A stretch of DNA of 64,000 nt from Sphingosinicella microcystinivorans (GTDB lineage Bacteria > Pseudomonadota > Alphaproteobacteria > Sphingomonadales > Sphingomonadaceae): NCBI RefSeq assembly GCF_003634215.1, contig NZ_RBWX01000008.1, positions 558,001-622,000 of the forward strand, read 5' to 3'. Every line of letters starts with the position of its first letter. The stretch's first letter is position 1. The notes under the pieces were generated by a model. That model saw only the letters and a program-made list of their open reading frames with translations. It made no database searches and was not told the DNA's origin. The translations under genes and the position numbers were made by a program. Shown here piece by piece: positions 26,578 through 35,468 of this stretch.

Positions 26578-27320
26578 AGCGGCTGTTGCTGCCCCTTCTG
26601 CTCGTGCTGCTGTCCGCCGCCGCCCCGCCGCGGCTGATCACCGATATCAGCCACAGCAAGATCGACATCGTCTACAGCTTCGCGGGCGCCGAGCTGCTGA
26701 TCTTCGGCGCGATCCAGTATCCGGGCGGCCAGACGCCGGACGAGCGCCCCGACATCGCGGTAATCGTGCGCGGCCCGCCCGAAGCGGTAACGGTGCGGCG
26801 CAAGGCGCGCGTTGCCGGCATCTGGATCAACACGCGTTCCGTGCGCTTCGAGACGGCACCGTCGTTCTATAGCGTCGCCACCACGCGGCCGATTTCAGAG
26901 CTGGTCGACGACGAGACGGCCGCGATCTACGAACTCGGCCTTTCGCACCTGCAGCTTTCGCCGGTTTCCGGCGATGCAGGCGATATTCGCACATTCGAAC
27001 AGGGCTTTCTCAGCCTCCGCCGCCGCGAACGCCTGTATGCCGACGACGCGCAGGGCGTCGAACTCACCGAAAACGTGCTCTATCGCGCCCGCATCCAGAT
27101 TCCGAGCCAGGTGCCGGTAGGCAACTATACGGTCGAGATCCACCTGATCGACGACGGCAAGGTGGTGGCGAGTGCGATGCGTGAAATCAGCATCGACAAG
27201 TCAGGGTTTGAACGGCAGGTTTCGGTCGCGGCCGAAGAACACAGCTTCTCTTACGGCATGCTCGCGGTCGTGCTGGCGCTGCTGCTCGGATGGTCAGCCG
27301 GGCTCTTTACGCGGCGATAA
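26574..27320 (+). CDS. TIGR02186-family membrane protein
   Basis: 248-residue exported protein: signal sequence MKRLLLPLLLVLLSAAAPPR, a beta-rich periplasmic region (DISHSKIDIVYSFAGAELLI, PDIAVIVRGPPEAVTVRRKA) and a C-terminal transmembrane helix (YGMLAVVLALLLGWSAGLF). This is the layout of the TIGR02186 family, encoded next to TSUP transporters; it probably serves as an accessory subunit. The ATG at 26574 overlaps the TSUP stop. Confidence 0.85.
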   Translation: MKRLLLPLLLVLLSAAAPPRLITDISHSKIDIVYSFAGAELLIFGAIQYPGGQTPDERPDIAVIVRGPPEAVTVRRKARVAGIWINTRSVRFETAPSFYSVATTRPISELVDDETAAIYELGLSHLQLSPVSGDAGDIRTFEQGFLSLRRRERLYADDAQGVELTENVLYRARIQIPSQVPVGNYTVEIHLIDDGKVVASAMREISIDKSGFERQVSVAAEEHSFSYGMLAVVLALLLGWSAGLFTRR

Positions 27321-27333
27321 ACGCTTCCTTATC

Positions 27334-27380
27334 CCTTCGCTGTTACACCGCTGCGGCAAAGCCTTATCGCAGCGAAGGAG
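27334..27380 (+). promoter_or_regulatory. Leader with two exclusive hairpins over a ribosome site
   Basis: CCTTCGCTG (27334-27342) pairs perfectly with CAGCGAAGG (27370-27378), which includes most of the AAGGAG ribosome site (27375-27380) of the following TTG start. CGCTGC (27349-27354) can instead pair with GCAGCG (27369-27374), leaving the ribosome site free. The two pairings exclude each other, so this may be a translational switch. Confidence 0.4.
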
Positions 27381-27386
27381 TACGTC

Positions 27387-29072
27387 TTGGATCAGTCGTT
27401 CATGCCGGTGAGCCCGTCGTCGGCCGATGGTCACAACGTCTTCATGCAACCCGAAAAGGTTGCCAGCCTTCCCAGCACGTGCGTGATCGGTCGCGTGCGT
27501 GAGATTGCCGGCGGCTCCGCGATCTGCAGCTTCGATCCCACACAGCTGAAGGCGATTACTGGCCACGAGGACACGACCGTCGCCAGGTCGGGCCAGGTCG
27601 GCAGCCAGGTGAAGATGCGCGTGGGCGATCTCTGGCTGCTCGGGAACGTGCGCGACATGCGCTTCGACGAAGCAGGCGAGGTCATCCTCTCGCACATCGA
27701 CTTCCTTGGCGAAGGGCCCGAAGATCAAGCGACTGGATCGATGAAAGCGTTCCGTCGCGGCGTGACGCGCTATCCGGTGCCGGGCGATCAGGTTTTCACG
27801 GTCTCGCGTGCCGACCTGGTACTGGTGTTCGCTGCCGAGGACCGTCCTCACATCGAGATCGGCACCGTCTACCCCACGGAGGACGTGCGCGGCGCGCTGC
27901 TCATCGATGCGATGCTCGGCAAGCATTTCGCGCTGCTCGGCTCGACCGGTACGGGTAAATCGACGAGCGCCGCGCTGATCCTGCACCGCATCGTCGAGAA
28001 GGCGCCCAAGGGCCACATCATGATGCTCGACCCGCACGGCGAATATGCCGCGGCGTTCAGCTCGAACGGCATGATCTTCAACGTCGACAACCTCAACCTG
28101 CCGTACTGGCTGATGAACTTCGAGGAACACTGCGAGGTGTTCATCACCACGGACGGTTCCGAGCGCGAGAAGGACATGGACGTGCTGGCCAAGTGCCTGC
28201 TCGCCGCACGGTCCAAGAGCCGCATCGCCGAATCGCTCGGCAAGATGACCGTCGATTCGCCGGTGCCCTACCTGCTTTCAGACCTGCTCGGCGCCATCAA
28301 CGCGCAGATGGGCAAGCTCGACAAGGCGAGCGACCTCGGGCCGTACATGCGGCTGAAAACCAAGATCGAGGAGTTGAAGGGCGATCCGCGCTACGCGTTC
28401 ATGTTCAACGGCCTGCTCGTTTCAGACTCGATGGCGCCGTTCCTTTCGAAGATCTTCCGGCTGCCGGCAGAAGGCAAACCGATCTCGATCGTCGACCTCT
28501 CGGGCGTGCCCTCCGACATCGTGACCGTTGTGGTCGCGGTGCTTGCACGTATGGTGTTCGACTATGCGATCTGGGCACGGCGCGAGCCGCAGCGGCCGAT
28601 CCTGCTCGTCTGCGAGGAGGCGCACCGCTACGTGCCCTCGGACCGCGAGACAAAGGGTGTCGCGGTTCGCAAGGTTCTGGAGCGCATCGCCAAGGAAGGT
28701 CGTAAATACGGCGTTTCGCTGGGCCTTATCACGCAGCGCCCGTCGGACCTTGCCGAAGGCGTGCTCTCGCAGTGCGGCACGATCATCTCCATGCGCCTCA
28801 ACAACGAACGCGACCAGATGTACGTGCGGAACGCCATGCCCGAAGGCGCGCGGGGCTTCCTCGATTCGATCCCCGCGCTCCGCAACCGCGAATGCATCAT
28901 CTGCGGCGAGGGTGTTTCGATCCCGATCCGCGTACGGCTCGACGATCTCGCGCCGCAGCTTCGCCCTGCATCGGACGACCCACTGTTCAGCCAGCTCTGG
29001 ACCGAGGAAGGCGACGAGGCGGGAATCCTCAGCCGCACGATCCACCGCTGGCGCGGGCAGGGTCGCGGCTAG
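27387..29072 (+). CDS. HerA-like DNA-translocase-fold ATPase
   Basis: 561-residue HerA/FtsK superfamily ATPase. The N-terminal ~100 residues form a beta-rich HAS-barrel-like part (TCVIGRVREIAGGSAICSF). Walker A is LLGSTGTGKSTSAALI (about residue 190), Walker B ILLVCEEAHRYVPS (about 408), then GLITQRPSDLAEGVLSQC. This is the architecture of archaeal and bacterial HerA resection or translocation motors, but no NurA nuclease gene is nearby. TTG start at 27387, six bases after AAGGAG. The stop overlaps the lysR-type stop through the palindrome CTAG. Confidence 0.88.
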   Translation: MDQSFMPVSPSSADGHNVFMQPEKVASLPSTCVIGRVREIAGGSAICSFDPTQLKAITGHEDTTVARSGQVGSQVKMRVGDLWLLGNVRDMRFDEAGEVILSHIDFLGEGPEDQATGSMKAFRRGVTRYPVPGDQVFTVSRADLVLVFAAEDRPHIEIGTVYPTEDVRGALLIDAMLGKHFALLGSTGTGKSTSAALILHRIVEKAPKGHIMMLDPHGEYAAAFSSNGMIFNVDNLNLPYWLMNFEEHCEVFITTDGSEREKDMDVLAKCLLAARSKSRIAESLGKMTVDSPVPYLLSDLLGAINAQMGKLDKASDLGPYMRLKTKIEELKGDPRYAFMFNGLLVSDSMAPFLSKIFRLPAEGKPISIVDLSGVPSDIVTVVVAVLARMVFDYAIWARREPQRPILLVCEEAHRYVPSDRETKGVAVRKVLERIAKEGRKYGVSLGLITQRPSDLAEGVLSQCGTIISMRLNNERDQMYVRNAMPEGARGFLDSIPALRNRECIICGEGVSIPIRVRLDDLAPQLRPASDDPLFSQLWTEEGDEAGILSRTIHRWRGQGRG

Positions 29073-30007
29073 CGGGCAGCGTTTATCGCGGCCCAGCAGG
29101 GATCCCACGTCGGTTCGGGACCGAAGCGCGCGGCAAGGAAATCGACGAGCGCACGGACCCGCGCCGTCGCGCTGCGGCCCGGCGGCATGACCGCATAAAG
29201 GCCCGTTTCAGCCGGCGCCCATTCAGCGAGCACGATCTCCACGCTTCCCTTCGCGAGCGACGGCGAGGCGATGAAGGTCGGCAGCATCGCGATGCCGAGG
29301 CCCGCCTCCACGGCGGCGAGCAACATCTCTCCGCTGTTCGCACGAAGCCGCGTGCGGCTCTTCACATATTCGCTGCGCCCGTCGATTTCGAACCGCCAGG
29401 CTTCCGAAGGCGCGACATTTGCGTACTGAAGCATGTCGTGATCCGCGATTTCGCGGGGATGCGACGGCGTTCCCATGCGCGCAAGATAGGCGGGGCTGGC
29501 GATCGCGAGCGCGCGGATCGGTGCGAGCTTGCGCGCAATAAGTGTCGAATCGGCAAGCTGGCCGATGCGGACCGCCAGATCGAGCCCCTCGCCGATGATG
29601 TCGGCACGGCGGTCGTCGAAGGCGATGTCGAACTCGACGCGGGGATGGGCGGCGGCGAACTCCGCAAGCGCGGGCGCGAGGTAGGCGAGGCCGAACGAAA
29701 GCGGCGCGGAAAGGCGGATCGGTCCTGCGATCTCGGCCATCGCGGCAGCGACCGCATCGCGGGCCGCTTCCAGCCCGGCAATCGCCTCCCGAACGCGCCC
29801 GAAATAGTCCACGCCGACATCCGTCGGCCGCGCGCCCTGCGCGCTGCGCGTCAGCAGCCGGGCGCCAAGCGCGGCTTCGAGCCGCGCGACGCGGCGGCTG
29901 ACGATCGACTTCGAGATGCCGAGGCGCTCCGCAGCGCGGCTGAAGCTGCCGGTTTCGACGACCGCGACGAGCGCCGCGATATCGGAAAGATCGCTCGACT
30001 GTTCCAT
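29069..30007 (-). CDS. LysR-family regulator divergent from azoR
   Basis: 312 residues. N-terminal winged HTH at about 5-65 (ALVAVVETGSFSRAAERLGI, SKSIVSRRVARLEAALGARL), then a substrate-binding-like effector domain (GPIRLSAPLSFGLAYLAPAL; GEGLDLAVRIGQL). I use the ATG at 30007 (MEQSSDL); an upstream TTG at 30016 adds three residues. Divergent arrangement with azoR is typical of LysR control over an oxidoreductase responding to quinones or electrophiles; the inducer is not known. A dyad lies between the two starts. Confidence 0.9.
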   Translation of the reverse strand: MEQSSDLSDIAALVAVVETGSFSRAAERLGISKSIVSRRVARLEAALGARLLTRSAQGARPTDVGVDYFGRVREAIAGLEAARDAVAAAMAEIAGPIRLSAPLSFGLAYLAPALAEFAAAHPRVEFDIAFDDRRADIIGEGLDLAVRIGQLADSTLIARKLAPIRALAIASPAYLARMGTPSHPREIADHDMLQYANVAPSEAWRFEIDGRSEYVKSRTRLRANSGEMLLAAVEAGLGIAMLPTFIASPSLAKGSVEIVLAEWAPAETGLYAVMPPGRSATARVRALVDFLAARFGPEPTWDPCWAAINAAR

Positions 30008-30018
30008 TTCATGCAACC

Positions 30019-30054
30019 CCGGTGTTCGCGTTGCTGCGCTATCGGCAACACCGG
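30019..30054. promoter_or_regulatory. 8-bp dyad between lysR-type gene and azoR
   Basis: CCGGTGTT (30019-30026) and AACACCGG (30047-30054) are perfect inverted repeats 20 bases apart; inside them GTTGC and GCAAC form a second, shorter pair. The site is in the divergent intergenic region, where a LysR-family protein would bind to control azoR and itself. Confidence 0.5.
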
Positions 30055-30100
30055 TCGCACATTAGCTAGGGGTCTGCAACCGAGAACAAGGACCAGACCC

Positions 30101-30715
30101 ATGCAGAACATTCTTGTCGTGCAAAGCAGCGCACTCGGCGACGCATCGGCGTCGCGGAGCCTGATCAACGATTTCCTTGCGGCCGTCGGAACGAACGCAA
30201 ACGTCGCGACCCGCGACGTCGGTGAAAACCCCCTGCCGCATCTTTCGGGTGCGACGCTCGGCGGTTTCAGCGGCGCCGACAGCCCGGAGGCGGCTGCTGA
30301 ACGCGCGCTTTCCGATGAACTGATCGCCGAACTTCAGGCCGCGGACGTCGTCGTGATCGGCGCGCCGATGTATAATTTCGGTATCACCTCGAACCTCAAG
30401 AGCTGGTTCGACCGCGTCCTGCGCGCCGGCGTTACCTTCCACTACACGGCGGAAGGGCCTGTCGGTCATCTTTCCGGCAAACGCGTCATCGTCGTCGAGA
30501 CGCGCGGCGGCTTCTACAGCGAAGGGGACGGCAAGGCGCTCGACGCGCAGGAGCCGCACATCCGCGCCATGCTGAACTTCATCGGCATCACCGACATCAC
30601 GTTCGTCCGCGCCGAACGCCTGGCGATTTCGCCCGAAGCGCGCACGGAATCGATCGCCGCTGCGGCTGATGAACTCAAAAAACTCGGTGCAGAGAGGTTC
30701 GCTCTGGCTGCGTAG
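30101..30715 (+). CDS. azoR: FMN-dependent NADH-azoreductase
   Basis: 204-residue flavodoxin-fold reductase that transfers hydride from NADH to azo compounds and quinones. FMN-binding landmarks are VQSSALGDASASRSL (residues 7-21), IGAPMYNFGITSNLKSWFD (about 87-105) and ETRGGFYS (about 137). The ATG at 30101 is the first in a codon-consistent position; the open frame extending far upstream is antisense to the LysR gene. Stop lies three bases from the convergent dipeptidase stop. Confidence 0.93.
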   Translation: MQNILVVQSSALGDASASRSLINDFLAAVGTNANVATRDVGENPLPHLSGATLGGFSGADSPEAAAERALSDELIAELQAADVVVIGAPMYNFGITSNLKSWFDRVLRAGVTFHYTAEGPVGHLSGKRVIVVETRGGFYSEGDGKALDAQEPHIRAMLNFIGITDITFVRAERLAISPEARTESIAAAADELKKLGAERFALAA

Positions 30716-30718
30716 TGT

Positions 30719-31945
30719 CTAGCTACCGAACCTCACCTCGCTCGGCCCGCGCTCAGCCTTGAGCCGGGCCGAGACCTTTTCGGCCTGACGCATCGCACGC
30801 AGGATGTTGCCGCTGGCGATCTTCGCGAGATCGGCCTTCGAATAACCCCGCTTCTGCAATTCAGCGAACAGCGCCGGGTAATCCGCGACCGTGCCAAGCC
30901 CGTCCGGATAGCTTCCAAGACCATCAAAATCCGAACCGATCCCGATAACGTCGATCCCCGCCACCTTGCGGATGTGATCGATATGATCGGCAACCAGCGC
31001 CGCGTTCGCGTGCGGCTGCGGATTGGCCGCGCGCCAGTCCGCAAGTCCCTTCTCGACGAGATCCGGCCGATCCGGGTGATCGTAATCGAGCCGCGCTTTC
31101 TGCGCGGCTTGCTCGCGGTGCCACGCCGCCGCCTTTTCCGTCACCGCATCCTCCGCGAAGAACACCATGATGACGCCACCATTGTCCTTGAGGCGCACGA
31201 GCACGTCGTCCGGCACGTTGCGCGGCCGATTCTGCACGGCTTTTGCCGCCGAATGACTGAAGATCACCGGTGCGGCGCTCAGGTCGAGCGCGTCGTGCAT
31301 CACCTTCGGCGTCACGTGGCTGAGATCGACGAGCATCCCGAGGCGATTCATCTCGCGCACGACGTCCTTGCCGAAGGGGGCGAGGCCGTTGTGCCTGGGC
31401 GCATCGGTGGCGCTGTCGGCCCACGCCGTCGTCTTGCCGTGCGTCAGCGTCATGTAGCGCGCGCCGAGGGCGTGGAACTGGCGCAGCACACCGAGCGAAT
31501 TGCCGATGGAATGGCCGCCCTCCACGCCGAACACCGAGGCGATCTTGCCCGCCTTCATGGCACGTTCGAAGTCGTCGACGGTGCTGGTCTTGACGAGCAT
31601 CGACGGGTTCGCATCGATCAGGCGCTGCATGATATCGATCTGGTCGAGCGTCTGACGAACGGCTTCGGGGCCTTCGGTATCGGCCGGCACGTAAACCGAC
31701 CAGAACTGGCCGCCGACGCCGCCCGCCTTCATCATCGTGAAATCGGTGACGACCTTGCCGCGCAGCCGCTCCGGCAGGTTACGGAAATCGAAGTCGCTGG
31801 TGCGGCTGCCGTTTTCCTCACGCAGCGCCCACGGCAGATCGTTGTGACCATCGACGATGGGCGCCGGCACCGCGGAAGGCAGCGATTGGGCGTGGGCAGT
31901 GGTGGCAAGGATGGCGGCGGCGAAAGCGATACGAAGTGTTTTCAT
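30719..31945 (-). CDS. Secreted M19 (renal-type) dipeptidase
   Basis: 408 residues with a cleavable signal peptide (MKTLRIAFAAAILATTAHAQ). Zinc-site motifs of the M19 family: VDGHNDLPWAL (HxD), FGVEGGHSIGN (Glu), VDLSHVTP and FSHSAAKAV (His), and GIGSDFDGLGS (Asp). It is expected to hydrolyse dipeptides in the periplasm. It differs in sequence and anchoring from the membrane-bound M19 enzyme at 16.7-17.8 kb, so the pair are not recent duplicates. Confidence 0.92.
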   Translation of the reverse strand: MKTLRIAFAAAILATTAHAQSLPSAVPAPIVDGHNDLPWALREENGSRTSDFDFRNLPERLRGKVVTDFTMMKAGGVGGQFWSVYVPADTEGPEAVRQTLDQIDIMQRLIDANPSMLVKTSTVDDFERAMKAGKIASVFGVEGGHSIGNSLGVLRQFHALGARYMTLTHGKTTAWADSATDAPRHNGLAPFGKDVVREMNRLGMLVDLSHVTPKVMHDALDLSAAPVIFSHSAAKAVQNRPRNVPDDVLVRLKDNGGVIMVFFAEDAVTEKAAAWHREQAAQKARLDYDHPDRPDLVEKGLADWRAANPQPHANAALVADHIDHIRKVAGIDVIGIGSDFDGLGSYPDGLGTVADYPALFAELQKRGYSKADLAKIASGNILRAMRQAEKVSARLKAERGPSEVRFGS

Positions 31946-31968
31946 CCCACGTTCGTAACCGCAAAGCG

Positions 31969-32322
31969 TCAGACGGTGAAGCTCTCTCCGCAGCCGCAGC
32001 TGCCTTTGGCGTTGGGGTTTTCGAAGACAAAACCGGCGGCGAAATCGTCTTCCTTCCAGTCCATGCGACTGCCGATCAGGTAGAGCAGCGAGCCGCCGTC
32101 GACGAACAGGGTGCCGCCGGGCGTTTCTATGCGCTCGTCACCCGGCTTCGCATCGGCGACGTAATCGATGCTGTAGGCAAGGCCCGAGCAGCCGCGCCGG
32201 GGCGTCGACAGGCGCACGCCGAGCGTGCCTTCGGGGGCGCGCGCCATCATCGCGGCGATGCGCGCATTGGCATTTTCGGTAAGCGCGATGGGCGCGGGGC
32301 GTTCGCGGACGATTGTGCTCAT
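31969..32322 (-). CDS. sufA: SufA/IscA-type Fe-S carrier
   Basis: A-type carrier that accepts Fe-S clusters from the SufBCD scaffold and passes them on. 117 residues; the three ligand cysteines are in RRGCSGLAYSI and GSCGCGESF. The ATG at 32322 overlaps the sufT stop (ATGA); the longer frame to 32373 lies inside sufT. Last gene of the SUF operon. Confidence 0.92.
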   Translation of the reverse strand: MSTIVRERPAPIALTENANARIAAMMARAPEGTLGVRLSTPRRGCSGLAYSIDYVADAKPGDERIETPGGTLFVDGGSLLYLIGSRMDWKEDDFAAGFVFENPNAKGSCGCGESFTV

Positions 32323-32774
32323 AGCATTCCAAGCTCCAGCTTCGCCTCGTCGGACATCTTCTGAGGATCCCACGGCGGATCCCAGACGAGGTTGACCTCC
32401 GCCGAGCCGACGCCCGGCACGCTGCCGACGCGAATTTCCACTTCGGCGGGCATCGATTCGGCGACCGGGCAGTGCGGCGTTGTGAGCGTCATGGTGACGA
32501 CGGCGTGGTCGTCCACGATATCGACGCCGTAAATCAGCCCGAGATCGTAGATGTTCACCGGAATTTCCGGATCATAGATTTCGCGCAGTGCCTGGATGAC
32601 CTGATCGTAGACGCTGCCGCCCGGGGCGCCGGGATCGGGCGCGGCGGGTTTCTGGCTGAGAAAGCCTTCGAGATAATCCGCCTTGCGCCGCGCGTCCTGA
32701 AGCACGGGACGCTCCGGCGCCGAAGGTGCAGCCTCGACGTTTTCGACGGTGTAGGGCCGCGTGTCCTCGCTCAT
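32319..32774 (-). CDS. sufT: SufT, MIP18/DUF59-type Fe-S assembly protein
   Basis: 151 residues. The DUF59 core (VIQALREIYDPEIPVNIYDL, then TLTTPHCPVAESMPAEVE with its conserved Cys) follows an acidic, Pro-rich N-terminus of about 50 residues. SufT acts in maturation of Fe-S proteins. Its ATG overlaps the sufS stop by four bases and it overlaps sufA by four bases at the other end, so it is embedded in the SUF operon. Confidence 0.9.
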   Translation of the reverse strand: MSEDTRPYTVENVEAAPSAPERPVLQDARRKADYLEGFLSQKPAAPDPGAPGGSVYDQVIQALREIYDPEIPVNIYDLGLIYGVDIVDDHAVVTMTLTTPHCPVAESMPAEVEIRVGSVPGVGSAEVNLVWDPPWDPQKMSDEAKLELGML

Positions 32775-33976
32775 CCAAAAATCCTCTTCACCCGCGCGAT
32801 GCCGCGAAGCAGCCGATCGACATCGCTTTCATCGCTGTAGACGCCGAAGCTGGCGCGCGCCGTGGCCGGCACGCCGAGCAGGTCCATCAGCGGCTGGGCG
32901 CAGTGATGCCCGGCGCGGATGGCGACGCCTTCTTCATCCAATATGGTGCCGATGTCGTGGGGATGAACCCCTTCCATCGCGAAACTGACGATCCCGCTGG
33001 AATCCTCCGGCCCGAACAGGCGCAGCGAATTGACCTTGCGCAGCTCTGTGCGCGCAAGGCCCGCGAGGTGCCGTTCGTGCGTGTCGATGACATCCAGACC
33101 GATCGCCGACACATAATCCATGGCGGCGGCGAGGCCGACGGCGCCGACGATGTGGGGCGTGCCTGCCTCGAAACGGGTGGGCGAGGGTGCGTAGGTGGTC
33201 TTTTCGAACGTCACCGTCTCGATCATCGAGCCGCCGCCCTGCCACGGCGGCATCGCCGAGAGGATATCGCCGCGTGCCCACAGCACGCCGATGCCCGTGG
33301 GGCCGTAGAGCTTGTGGCCCGAGAAGGCGTAGAAATCGGCGCCGAGCGCCTGCACATCCACGCCCATGCGCGGCACCGCCTGACAGCCATCGACGAGCAG
33401 CTTCGCACCGACAGCGTGCGCGGCGCGCGCGATGCGGGCGATATCGGCGACCGAGCCGAGCACGTTCGAGACGTGGGCGACGGCGACGAGCTTGTGCGCG
33501 GGAGTGAGCATCGCTTCCAGCGCGACTTCATCGATGCGGTGGTCGGCGGTGAGCGGGGCGACATCGATCTCGATGCCGGTGCGGTCGCGGAGGAGCTGCC
33601 ACGGCACGATGTTCGAATGATGCTCCAGCCGCGAGAGCAGGATGCGGTCGCCGGCCTTGAGGGTCATCCCCCACGTCTGCGCGACGAGGTTGATCGCCTC
33701 GGTCGCGCCGCGCACGAAAACGATCTCGTTCGGGCTGGCGGCGTTGATGAAACGCGCGGCGGTACTGCGCGCCGCTTCGAAGCGCTCAGTCATCGTCGCC
33801 GAGCGCGCGTAAACGCCACGATGCACGGTGGCGTATTCGGGGCCGTAGGCGGCAGCGATAGCGTCGATCACGGCCTGCGGTTTCTGCGCGGTGGCGGCGG
33901 AATCGAGATAGGCCCAGTCGGCCACTCCCGGGAAATCGGCGCGGCGCGAAGCGGTGATCGGCGTCAGCGCGTTCAT
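32771..33976 (-). CDS. sufS: Cysteine desulfurase SufS
   Basis: PLP enzyme that removes sulfur from cysteine for cluster assembly. 401 residues from the ATG at 33976 (overlapping the sufD stop). The PLP lysine is Lys222 (FSGHKLYGPTG) and the persulfide cysteine Cys359 (RAGHHCAQPLM), both close to their E. coli SufS positions. The open frame extending to 34171 is inside sufD. The cluster carries no sufE or sufU sulfur-transfer partner; one may be elsewhere. Confidence 0.95.
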   Translation of the reverse strand: MNALTPITASRRADFPGVADWAYLDSAATAQKPQAVIDAIAAAYGPEYATVHRGVYARSATMTERFEAARSTAARFINAASPNEIVFVRGATEAINLVAQTWGMTLKAGDRILLSRLEHHSNIVPWQLLRDRTGIEIDVAPLTADHRIDEVALEAMLTPAHKLVAVAHVSNVLGSVADIARIARAAHAVGAKLLVDGCQAVPRMGVDVQALGADFYAFSGHKLYGPTGIGVLWARGDILSAMPPWQGGGSMIETVTFEKTTYAPSPTRFEAGTPHIVGAVGLAAAMDYVSAIGLDVIDTHERHLAGLARTELRKVNSLRLFGPEDSSGIVSFAMEGVHPHDIGTILDEEGVAIRAGHHCAQPLMDLLGVPATARASFGVYSDESDVDRLLRGIARVKRIFG

Positions 33977-34721
33977 GCGAGCTGCTCCAGCGCGCCAAGC
34001 GCCGCCGCTTCCAGCGTTTCGCGTGCGTCGGCATCGTCCATGCCCGCGAAGGCATCGGCGAGGAACGCCTGCAACAGCAAACGCCGCGCTTCGGAGGGGG
34101 GCAGGCCACGGCTGGTGAGGTAGAAATATTGCGTCGCGTCGAGTTCGCCGACGGTGGCGCCGTGCGCGCATTTCACGTCGTCGGCGAAGATTTCAAGCTC
34201 GGGCTTGGCGTTCGCCGTCGCGGTGCGATCGAGCAGCATCGCCTTCACCGACTGCGCGGCGTCCGTCTTCTGCGCGCCGCGATCGACGGCGACCTTGCCG
34301 AGATAGGTGCCGGTGGCTTGGCCCGCGAGGACGGTGCGCACGGTCTGGCGGCTGGTGGCATTGGGCGCGGCGTGGCGAACATGCGTGACGATTTCGAGCG
34401 TGGTCTTGCCGCCCGCGACCTGCGCGGCGCCGAGTTCGAAATGTGATCCTTCGCCGAGCGTGATGTCGAGCGCGACGCGGCCATAACGGCCGCCGACGTT
34501 GAGGATGTGGATGTCGAGACGGGCACCGTCTGCGATGGTGACGGTCCAGTCGCGCACCGACACGGGCTGCGCGGCGTCCGCCACGAGCGTGAGCGCGCGG
34601 GTTTCGCCTGCAGGAACGGCGATGGTTTCGGACTGGACACAGGTGGGCCAGACCTCGCCGAGCGCGTCAAAGTCGCTGTAGCGCCAGGCCTCGTCGCGGC
34701 GGGTGGGGATTGGCAGGGCGT

Positions 34722-34725
<4 letters not shown>
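33973..34725 (-). CDS. sufD: SufD scaffold subunit, short form
   Basis: 250 residues, much shorter than E. coli SufD (423), but this compact form with only the C-terminal beta-helix core occurs in sphingomonads. Recognised by the N-terminal RRDEAWRYSDFDALGEVWP and the late VKCAHGATVGELDATQYFYL with SRGLPPSEARRLLLQAFLA. It pairs with SufB on the SufC ATPase. ATGA overlaps on both sides. Confidence 0.92.

Positions 34726-35467
<742 letters not shown>

Positions 35468-35468
<1 letters not shown>

Noticed and set aside
28772-30100. 443-codon upstream extension of azoR
   Set aside because: It is antisense to the LysR gene and overlaps the HerA-like gene out of frame; AzoR begins with its normal N-terminus at 30101.
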